From Lachnoclostridium sp. UBA933 (lineage in GTDB: Bacteria > Bacillota > Clostridia > Lachnospirales > Lachnospiraceae), in contig DBDL01000193.1 of assembly GCA_002293545.1 (NCBI GenBank), positions 1 through 5,252 on the forward strand: DNA of 5,252 bases, read 5' to 3'. Below are positions 1 through 5,252 of this stretch, piece by piece (position 1 is the stretch's first letter; each line of letters starts with the position of its first letter). The notes under the pieces are model-generated. The model saw nothing but the letters and a program-made list of their open reading frames with translations. It was not told the origin of the DNA and did no database searches. The translations under genes were made by a program, and so were the position numbers.

Positions 1-28
1 ACTCTCAACTCTCAACTCTCAATTCTCA
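1..28 (+). repeat. 7-bp tandem repeat (ACTCTCA)x3 plus one variant ATTCTCA
   Basis: Three perfect ACTCTCA units (1-21) are followed by ATTCTCA (22-28); the array may continue left of the window. Seven is not a multiple of three, so each added or lost unit shifts the reading frame. A run of this unit is stop-free in all three forward frames and reads as TLNSQLS every 21 bp, so an open frame here is weak evidence of coding by itself. Downstream, the frame of the FKBP gene continues into the hydrophobic core of its apparent signal peptide. An alternative is that this is intergenic simple-sequence DNA. Confidence 0.85.
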
Positions 29-534
29 TTCTATCACTCATCATCCACTCGTGTGTTGAGCCTGCCCCGCAAATTCCGGCAAATAAATTGGAAGAAAGCC
101 ATATTACGGAAGACTTAATGCTGTTAAACAAAAGCTTTGCAGCGCTTGAAAATGAAGAGATTGAACATTACATTGATTCTTTAAAATTGGATATGTCGCA
201 GACCTCTACCGGTTTGCGTTACAAAATAATAAACGAAGGAAACGGCAATTCTTTTCAAAAAAAGGACAATGTAACTTTTTCTTACTCTATCCGCACATTA
301 GACGGCACTGAATGCAAAGAGATGAAAAATGTAACAACCACCATCGAATTAGGTAAAAACGAAATAGAAAGAGGGATCGAAGAGGCTGTAATGCTGTTAA
401 AAGTTTCGGGTAAAGGACAATTTATCATCCCTTCTCATTTAGCGTTCGGAGTTTCCGGTTACAAAAATTGCATACCGCCATGGATGTCCGTTCTTTGCGA
501 AATAAACATAATAGAAAGCAAATTAAATCGTTAA
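1..534 (+). CDS. GldI-like FKBP-type peptidyl-prolyl isomerase lipoprotein, 5' end outside window
   Basis: This is an envelope FKBP-fold protein of the Bacteroidota GldI-like group. A helical N-terminal part (ITEDL...LENEEIEHYI) leads into TSTGLRYKI and then an FKBP domain at about nt 270-520, with VTFSYS, LDGT, IELGKNEIERGIEEAV, IIPSHLAFG and CIPP lining up with FKBP landmarks. The only in-window conventional start is TTG at 88, which gives 148 aa but no signal peptide. The frame is open to base 1. Upstream it encodes a hydrophobic run (LSILILSLII) and then HSC, with Cys at 52-54 about 16 residues before ITEDL. As I recall, Bacteroides homologues have their lipoprotein Cys at a similar distance. 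I therefore infer that translation starts left of the window and that this is a secreted lipoprotein. Several isomerase-pocket residues are replaced (see findings), so catalysis is doubtful. The family call is firm; the N-terminus is moderately supported. Confidence 0.8.
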   Translation, partial: TLNSQLSILILSLIIHSCVEPAPQIPANKLEESHITEDLMLLNKSFAALENEEIEHYIDSLKLDMSQTSTGLRYKIINEGNGNSFQKKDNVTFSYSIRTLDGTECKEMKNVTTTIELGKNEIERGIEEAVMLLKVSGKGQFIIPSHLAFGVSGYKNCIPPWMSVLCEINIIESKLNR

Positions 535-645
535 TTTAAAAGCAAGTACGCTTAGTTGTATTATGGTATATCGCTCTATTCTCATAAAAAATATCGTTCA
601 ATAGAAAAAATATTCAAGTTGTAATTTAAAAATCAAAATATTATT
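535..645. other. AT-rich spacer without clear promoter or terminator
   Basis: This 111-bp gap between the two FKBP-like genes is very A/T rich. I see no hairpin followed by a T-run and no good TTTG/TAnnTTTG pair. The nearest promoter-like strings are TATCGTTC at 592-599 and TAATTTAA at 622-629; both are poor matches. The segment just before the ATG at 646 is A/T rich with no Shine-Dalgarno sequence, which is usual for Bacteroidota. The absence of a terminator leaves co-transcription of the two genes possible. Confidence 0.4.
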
Positions 646-1221
646 ATGTCCAAGTATCTAAAAATAGTTCTCTTCTCATTATTGGCAGTTAGTATTGCCT
701 CCTCGTGCAGCAAACGGAAAACGTATGCCGATTACCTAAAAGAAGAACGAAAAACCATTTCAAGCTATATCGAAGCTAACAATATCCAAATTCAACACGC
801 TAAACCCGAAAGCGACTCAACGTGGGTTACGGATGATGGAAAAGATATTTACTGGAAAACAACTTCCGGTCTCTATTATCATCAGATTGAATTGGGAGAC
901 GGACCAATATCTCCGGTAACCGGATGGAGGGTGTACATCCATTACATTGGAACAACACTTTCCGGAACCGTCGTATACAACCATACAAATAATGAACCCG
1001 ATCCTGCCTGGTTTGACGTTTCTCCCAATCCAAATAAACAACCATTCGGTAGCGGATTTCATGAAGCTGTAAAAAACATGCGTACTGGCGGTCATTGCAA
1101 AATTATCGTACCGTTTAACCTCGGAAACGGATATAATCAGACGTTAGGAGGAAAAAGTTCTTCAGATTCCGACAATCATACGCCAATGGTGTATGAAATA
1201 TGGTTACTTCGCGTAGAGTAA
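646..1221 (+). CDS. DUF4827-like lipoprotein with diverged FKBP-type domain
   Basis: The 191-aa protein starts with a clear lipoprotein signal: Lys3 and Lys6, a hydrophobic core (IVLFSLLAVSIA) and ASSC with the lipidated Cys at 21. The next residues (SKRK) are basic, so the acidic export signal that sends Bacteroidota lipoproteins to the cell surface is missing; a periplasm-facing location is inferred. Residues 26-50 (TYADYLKEERKTISSYIEANNI) match the start of DUF4827 proteins as I remember them. The C-terminal part resembles FKBP: VYIHYIGTTLSGTVV at about 105-119, GFHEAVKNMRTGG at about 147-159, IIVP just after and a final strand VYEIWLLRVE. Its flap is unusual, with an insert rich in Gly, Ser and Asp (GGKSSSDSD). 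The function is unknown; a folding or scaffold role in the envelope is speculation. It lies downstream of another FKBP-like lipoprotein, and its stop codon lies within a terminator stem. Confidence 0.8.
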   Translation: MSKYLKIVLFSLLAVSIASSCSKRKTYADYLKEERKTISSYIEANNIQIQHAKPESDSTWVTDDGKDIYWKTTSGLYYHQIELGDGPISPVTGWRVYIHYIGTTLSGTVVYNHTNNEPDPAWFDVSPNPNKQPFGSGFHEAVKNMRTGGHCKIIVPFNLGNGYNQTLGGKSSSDSDNHTPMVYEIWLLRVE

Positions 1222-1245
1222 AAGATTTGTCTTTTACTCTTTTTC
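1215..1245 (+). terminator. Rho-independent terminator after the DUF4827-like gene
   Basis: The arms AGAGTAAAAGA (1215-1225) and TCTTTTACTCT (1230-1240) are perfect 11-bp inverted repeats around a TTTG loop. A T-run follows at 1240-1244. The left arm includes the gene's TAA stop (1219-1221). The stem is A/T rich, with three G-C pairs, but is fully paired. Confidence 0.75.
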
Positions 1246-1257
1246 TCACTAATTTTG
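1226..1257 (+). promoter_or_regulatory. Bacteroides-type promoter for purL
   Basis: TTTG at 1226-1229, a 20-bp spacer and TAATTTTG at 1250-1257 match the Bacteroidota primary sigma consensus (TTTG, 19-21 bp, TAnnTTTG) at every fixed position. Transcription would start near 1262-1266, giving a leader of about 26-30 nt before the ATG at 1292. That is too short for a riboswitch. The -33 element is the loop of the preceding terminator. Confidence 0.75.
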
Positions 1258-1291
1258 TGCTATAAAAAACTTATCATAAACGAATCCAAAT

Positions 1292-4200
1292 ATGATTTTA
1301 TTCTTCCAAAAAGAGGATGCCGGAATAATCGCAGTAAATGCGGAGCAATCTCTTAGTAGTCAAGATATTGAAAAATTGAATTGGCTTTTTAGCGGTGCGG
1401 TTTACAAGCAGGAGCCTGTTATAAACGGCTGGTTTATCGGTCCGCGTCGCGAAATGATTACCCCCTGGAGTACTAACGCTGTCGAAATTACCCAGAACAT
1501 GGGTATCAAGGGAATCCTTCGTATCGAAGAATTTTTTGCGGCAAAAGATGCCGGTTCGGAACACGACCAGATGCTTCAACGGGTATATAACGGTCTGAAC
1601 CAGGAAGTTTTTACAATAAACAAGCTGCCGGAACCGATTCTTTATATCGAAGAGATTGATGCCTATAATAAAAAGGAAGGATTGGCACTGAGTCCGGAAG
1701 AGGTTGATTACCTGAATGAAATCAGCCAAAAAATTGGTCGTAAGCTAACAGATAGCGAAGTGTTTGGATTTTCGCAAGTAAACTCCGAGCATTGCCGGCA
1801 TAAAATTTTTAACGGAATTTTCATCATTGATGGAGAAGAAAAGGAGAGTTCTCTTTTCAAGTTAATCAAGAAAACGTCCGAGCTAAATCCTAATAAATTA
1901 GTTTCCGCATACAAAGACAATGTGGCTTTCAATGAAGGTCCCGTTATTGAGCAATTTGCCCCAGCAAGCGGTGATAAACCCGATTTTTTTGAGGTAAAAG
2001 AGATAAAATCCGTTATCTCGCTGAAGGCGGAAACTCATAACTTCCCTACCACAGTCGAGCCGTTTAACGGTGCTGCTACCGGAACCGGAGGTGAAATTCG
2101 TGACCGTCTCGGCGGCGGAAAAGCCAGCTTGCCGATTGCCGGAACAGCCGTCTATATGACCTCATATCCGCGCACCGAAGCCGGGCGTGCATGGGAACAG
2201 GCGATGCCTGAACGCAAATGGCTGTATCAGACACCCGGACAAATTCTTATTAAAGCTTCTAACGGTGCAAGCGATTTCGGAAATAAATATGGCCAGCCGC
2301 TTATCTGTGGCTCCTTATTGACTTTTGAACACGCTGAAAATCAGAAGAAATTCGGTTTTGATAAAGTGATTATGCTTGCCGGCGGTGTTGGTTTTGCCAA
2401 GCTGAAAGACAGCCTGAAAGGCGAACCGCAAGTAGGTCAAAAAGTCGTAGTAATGGGTGGCGACAACTACCGCATCGGTATGGGTGGTGGAGCTGTATCT
2501 TCCGTTGAAACAGGCGTTTATGACAATTCCATTGAGTTAAATGCGGTGCAACGTGCTAACCCTGAAATGCAAAAAAGAGCAGCAAACGTAATCCGTACGT
2601 TAGCCGAATCGGATAACAATCCGATTGTTTCCATTCATGACCACGGTGCAGGCGGACATTTAAACTGCTTGTCGGAATTGGTTGAAGCTACCGGCGGAAA
2701 AATTGATATGGATAAACTGCCTGTGGGCGATCCTACCTTATCTGCAAAAGAAATTATCGGCAACGAAAGTCAGGAACGTATGGGCTTGCTTGTCGATGAG
2801 CAAAATATTCCGCTGATTCAAAAAATAGCCGACCGTGAACGTGCCCCGATGTATGTTGTCGGAGAAACAACCGGCGATATGCAATTTGTTTTTGAAAAGG
2901 AAAACGGCGAAAAGCCAATTGATTTACGGTTGGATTATATGATCGGAAAACCGCCTCGCACGGTAATGAACGATAAAACAGTGGATGAAAAATTCGCATC
3001 CGTAAACACCGATCCGGCAAAAAATCAACAGTATATTGAAAACGTGTTGCAGTTGGAATCGGTTGCTTGTAAAGATTGGCTAACGAATAAAGTTGACCGG
3101 TCGGTGACAGGTAAAATTGCCAAACAGCAATGTGCCGGAGAAATTCAGCTTCCGTTGAATGACCTGGGAGCCGTGGCGTTGGATTATCGTGGAAAATCAG
3201 GTATTGCAACTTCTATCGGACATGCACCGATGGCAGCAATGGTTGATCCTGCTGCCGGTTCTGTACTTGCCATTGCCGAGGCATTAACCAACATAGTTTG
3301 GGCGCCGTTAGCTGAGGGATTGGAAAGTATTTCGCTGAGTGCTAACTGGATGTGGCCCTGCAAAAATCCGGGCGAGGATGCTCGTTTATACAAGGCCGTA
3401 GAAGCGTGTAGCGACTTTGCCTGTGAATTGGGAATCAACATTCCGACCGGAAAAGATTCACTTTCGATGACGCAAAAATACGGCGATGAGAAGGTTTTCT
3501 CGCCGGGAACAGTTATTATTTCTGCCGGTGCGGAAGTCTCGGATGTACGCCGGATTGTCAGCCCGGTTATCGTTAATGATACGGAAACAGCTATTTTACA
3601 TATTGATTTCTCTTTTGATGAGTTGAAATTAGGTGGTTCGGCGTTAGCTCAATCTTTAAATAGATTAGGCGATGGGGTTCCGACCGTGAAAGATGCCGAA
3701 TATTTTGCAGATGCTTTCGAAGCTGTTCAAGTGTTGATTAACAAAAACTTAATTCTTGCCGGACACGATATTTCTGAAGGCGGTATGTTGACCGCGTTGC
3801 TCGAAATGTGTTTCGCCAATACGCAAGGCGGCTTGAAGGTAAACCTGGATATGCTCGGAGAAGCGGATATTGTAAAAATCCTGTTCAGTGAAAATCCGGG
3901 TATTTTAATCCAGGTGAAAGATAAAAAAACGGTAGAAAAAATACTGAAAGATGCCGGTATCGGGTTTGCAGAAATTGCTGTTCCGGTAAAAGAACGCCGG
4001 ATACTGGTTCAAAAAGGCAAAGATTCATACTGTTTTGATATTGACTCATTGCGTGATTTGTGGTTCAAATCTTCCTATCTGTTAGATAGAAAACAAAGCG
4101 GCGAGCAATGCGCCAAAGAGCGTTTTGAAAACTATAAAAATCAACCGCTAAAAATCAAATTTAATGATTCGTTCAGCGGAAAACTTTCCAAATACGGTTT

Positions 4201-4978
4201 ATCTGCCGGCCGCCGGAATTCGTCAGGCATCAAAGCCGCCATTATCCGCGAAAAAGGAACAAACGGCGAGCGCGAAATGGCATACTCAATGTGGCTTGCC
4301 GGATTTGATGTAAAAGATGTTCACATGACCGACCTTGCTTCGGGACGCGAAACGCTCGAAGATGTAAACTTAATTGTTTTCTGCGGCGGATTTTCAAATT
4401 CCGATGTACTCGGTTCGGCAAAAGGATGGGCAGGCGGATTCCTGTACAACGAAAAAGCAAAAGCAGCATTGGAAAAATACTATGCCCGTCCCGACACGCT
4501 GAGTCTCGGCATTTGTAACGGCTGCCAATTGATGGCTGAACTAAACTTAATTTATCCGGAACACGCGCAAAGCCCGAAAATGCTGCATAATAATTCGCAC
4601 AAATTTGAATCCAACTTTATTGGATTGGATATTCCGCAAAATGAATCGGTTATGTTCGGTTCGCTTTCCGGAAGCAAACTCGGAATCTGGATTGCCCACG
4701 GAGAAGGTAAATTTGATTTGCCTTACGCAGAAAAAGAGTATAACATCATTGCCAAGTATGAATACGACGGCTATCCTGCCAATCCGAACGGGTCGCGATA
4801 TGCGGTTGCCGGCATTTGCTCCAAAGACGGTCGTCATTTAGCGATGATGCCTCACCTGGAAAGGGCAATCTTCCCTTGGCAATGGGCACACTATCCGCTC
4901 GACCGCAAAAACAGCGATGAGATAACGCCGTGGATTGAGGCGTTTGTGAATGCACGGAAATGGATTGAGAATAAGTGA
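1292..4978 (+). CDS. purL: Phosphoribosylformylglycinamidine synthase (FGAM synthase), long single-chain form
   Basis: This cytoplasmic enzyme converts FGAR, glutamine and ATP to FGAM in de novo purine synthesis. At 1228 aa it is complete and close in length to the 1295-aa E. coli enzyme. In order it has: a PurS-like N-terminal part including GPRREMITPWSTNAVEI from about residue 50; a linker ending in NSEHCRH (164-170); the first synthetase half with KAETHNFPT (245-253), GAATGTGGEIRD (260-271), GGGAVSSVETG (398-408), IHDHGAGG (448-455) and NESQER (491-496); the second half with SIGHAP (641-646), NIPTGKDSL (716-724) and GHDISEGG (824-831); and a class I glutaminase domain from about 980. The glutaminase triad is intact: Cys1075 in LGICNGCQ, and His1188 and Glu1190 in PHLER. 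The ATG at 1292 fits the promoter, and MILFF is the start I remember for Bacteroides PurL. No pur neighbour is visible; it looks monocistronic. Confidence 0.98.
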   Translation: MILFFQKEDAGIIAVNAEQSLSSQDIEKLNWLFSGAVYKQEPVINGWFIGPRREMITPWSTNAVEITQNMGIKGILRIEEFFAAKDAGSEHDQMLQRVYNGLNQEVFTINKLPEPILYIEEIDAYNKKEGLALSPEEVDYLNEISQKIGRKLTDSEVFGFSQVNSEHCRHKIFNGIFIIDGEEKESSLFKLIKKTSELNPNKLVSAYKDNVAFNEGPVIEQFAPASGDKPDFFEVKEIKSVISLKAETHNFPTTVEPFNGAATGTGGEIRDRLGGGKASLPIAGTAVYMTSYPRTEAGRAWEQAMPERKWLYQTPGQILIKASNGASDFGNKYGQPLICGSLLTFEHAENQKKFGFDKVIMLAGGVGFAKLKDSLKGEPQVGQKVVVMGGDNYRIGMGGGAVSSVETGVYDNSIELNAVQRANPEMQKRAANVIRTLAESDNNPIVSIHDHGAGGHLNCLSELVEATGGKIDMDKLPVGDPTLSAKEIIGNESQERMGLLVDEQNIPLIQKIADRERAPMYVVGETTGDMQFVFEKENGEKPIDLRLDYMIGKPPRTVMNDKTVDEKFASVNTDPAKNQQYIENVLQLESVACKDWLTNKVDRSVTGKIAKQQCAGEIQLPLNDLGAVALDYRGKSGIATSIGHAPMAAMVDPAAGSVLAIAEALTNIVWAPLAEGLESISLSANWMWPCKNPGEDARLYKAVEACSDFACELGINIPTGKDSLSMTQKYGDEKVFSPGTVIISAGAEVSDVRRIVSPVIVNDTETAILHIDFSFDELKLGGSALAQSLNRLGDGVPTVKDAEYFADAFEAVQVLINKNLILAGHDISEGGMLTALLEMCFANTQGGLKVNLDMLGEADIVKILFSENPGILIQVKDKKTVEKILKDAGIGFAEIAVPVKERRILVQKGKDSYCFDIDSLRDLWFKSSYLLDRKQSGEQCAKERFENYKNQPLKIKFNDSFSGKLSKYGLSAGRRNSSGIKAAIIREKGTNGEREMAYSMWLAGFDVKDVHMTDLASGRETLEDVNLIVFCGGFSNSDVLGSAKGWAGGFLYNEKAKAALEKYYARPDTLSLGICNGCQLMAELNLIYPEHAQSPKMLHNNSHKFESNFIGLDIPQNESVMFGSLSGSKLGIWIAHGEGKFDLPYAEKEYNIIAKYEYDGYPANPNGSRYAVAGICSKDGRHLAMMPHLERAIFPWQWAHYPLDRKNSDEITPWIEAFVNARKWIENK

Positions 4979-4998
4979 TAAGCGAATTGAGTGATAAG
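4974..4998 (+). repeat. 9-bp direct repeat AGTGATAAG spanning the purL stop codon
   Basis: AGTGATAAG occurs at 4974-4982, containing the purL TGA stop, and again at 4990-4998, where it forms part of the left arm of the terminator. The repeat offset is 16 bp. It may reflect local duplication while the terminator formed; chance is also possible. Confidence 0.6.
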
Positions 4999-5027
4999 TT
5001 ACGGAAGTTACTTATCACTCATTTTTT
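4988..5027 (+). terminator. Rho-independent terminator of purL
   Basis: TGAGTGATAAGT (4988-4999) and ACTTATCACTCA (5010-5021) form a perfect 12-bp stem with a 10-nt loop. Six T residues follow at 5022-5027. It begins 10 bp after the purL stop codon and closes the purL unit. Confidence 0.88.
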
Positions 5028-5050
5028 GATGATGTCTTAAAAATCTCTTG

Positions 5051-5068
5051 AACGCGGATAACGCAGAT
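5051..5068 (+). repeat. Tandem 9-bp repeat AACGCGGAT / AACGCAGAT
   Basis: Two adjacent 9-bp units differ by one base. They lie in the spacer between the purL terminator and the next gene. From memory, strings of AACGCGGAT/AACGCAGAT type recur in intergenic DNA of Bacteroidota, so this may be the remnant of a dispersed repeat. Only the two-unit tandem is directly seen here. Confidence 0.55.
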
Positions 5069-5096
5069 TTACTTTATATTATTGCGAGTATTTTCC

Positions 5097-5118
5097 TTCT
5101 GTCCCGTCAGGGGTAGAA
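5097..5118 (+). other. Compact hairpin with GTCA tetraloop upstream of pentapeptide gene
   Basis: TTCTGTCCC (5097-5105) pairs with GGGGTAGAA (5110-5118) around the loop GTCA. The 9-bp stem includes two G-U wobbles, so it is better as RNA on the + strand than as a DNA palindrome. No T-run follows, so it is not a classical terminator. It lies 32 bp ahead of the ATG at 5151 and could be a leader structure or a dispersed palindromic repeat. Confidence 0.45.
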
Positions 5119-5150
5119 AGAAATCCGCACACAACCTCATCCCGAATTCT

Positions 5151-5252
5151 ATGCCCAACTACATCGAAGAAAAAATATTCGAAAAGGAAAATTTTTCCGC
5201 CAATCCTTTCCCTAAAGGAGAATATGAGGATTGTGTTTTCAGAAACTGTGAT
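5151..5252 (+). CDS. Pentapeptide-repeat protein, N-terminal 34 codons only
   Basis: An ATG at 5151 opens a frame that runs to the right edge. It reads MPNYIEEKIFEKENF and then, after FPKGEY, EDCVFRNCD. The opening (NYIE-K-FEK--F) followed by KGEYEDC-F-NCD is the pattern I recall for Bacteroidota pentapeptide-repeat proteins, in which C-F-NC and A(D/N)Lxx units stack into a right-handed four-sided beta-helix. Only the first coil or so is visible. No signal peptide is evident, so a cytoplasmic protein is expected. Members of this fold include DNA-gyrase-protecting Qnr/MfpA proteins, but nothing in 34 residues supports that role here. No Shine-Dalgarno sequence or good promoter was found; the purL terminator separates it from purL. 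Confidence 0.75.
   Translation, partial: MPNYIEEKIFEKENFSANPFPKGEYEDCVFRNCD

Noticed and set aside
1..28. CRISPR array
   Set aside because: The units are 7 bp and abut directly, with no spacers.
592..629. Possible promoters TATCGTTC and TAATTTAA before the DUF4827-like gene
   Set aside because: Each matches only about four of six fixed -7 bases and lacks a TTTG at 19-21 bp upstream.
532..631. Direct repeat TAATTTAAAA at 532-541 and 622-631
   Set aside because: A ten-base A/T-only match in strongly A/T-rich DNA is expected by chance.
817..1095. Overlapping reverse-strand open frames inside the DUF4827-like gene
   Set aside because: They lie antisense to a well-supported gene, have no promoter and encode no recognisable protein.
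1262..1291. Purine riboswitch or attenuator in the purL leader
   Set aside because: The predicted leader is only about 30 nt and has no room for an aptamer.
1298..3441. Several reverse-strand open frames of 74-151 codons across the first two thirds of purL
   Set aside because: They are complements of a conserved purL reading frame, with atypical Arg/Leu/Phe-rich translations and no motifs.
4242..5018. Reverse-strand open frames and one + strand frame (4605-4841) over the purL glutaminase region
   Set aside because: They overlap the intact glutaminase domain carrying His1188 and Glu1190; one also runs into the purL terminator. No independent coding evidence.

Overview
The window reads as chromosomal DNA from a member of the Bacteroidota, most likely the order Bacteroidales. 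Four things point there: a long single-chain FGAM synthase whose N-terminus looks like the Bacteroides type, a GldI-like FKBP protein next to a DUF4827-like lipoprotein, a match to the Bacteroides-type promoter (TTTG, 20 bp spacer, TAnnTTTG), and A/T-rich leaders without Shine-Dalgarno sequences. All genes lie on the + strand.

Layout. Positions 1-534 hold the 3' part of a GldI-like FKBP gene. Its reading frame runs off the left edge through a 7-bp tandem repeat and a probable lipoprotein signal peptide. A 111-bp AT-rich gap follows. Positions 646-1221 hold a second small lipoprotein with a diverged FKBP-like domain (DUF4827-like). A strong terminator hairpin starts on the last bases of that gene, and its loop carries the -33 element of the next promoter. 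Positions 1292-4978 hold an intact purL (1228 aa), which catalyses the fourth step of de novo purine synthesis. It is followed by a second clear terminator. The remaining spacer, 5028-5150, has a short tandem repeat and a compact hairpin, possibly remnants of dispersed repeats. A pentapeptide-repeat gene starts at 5151 and is cut by the right edge after 34 codons.

How the parts relate. The two small genes are both envelope lipoproteins with FKBP-type folds and no visible terminator between them, so they may be co-transcribed. Both have replaced most residues that form the prolyl-isomerase pocket. purL has its own promoter and a terminator on each side, so it appears to be an independent one-gene unit and not part of a pur operon here. 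No convincing new multi-gene system is present. The points most worth a second look are the heptanucleotide tract in the lipoprotein signal region and the interlocked terminator and promoter ahead of purL.
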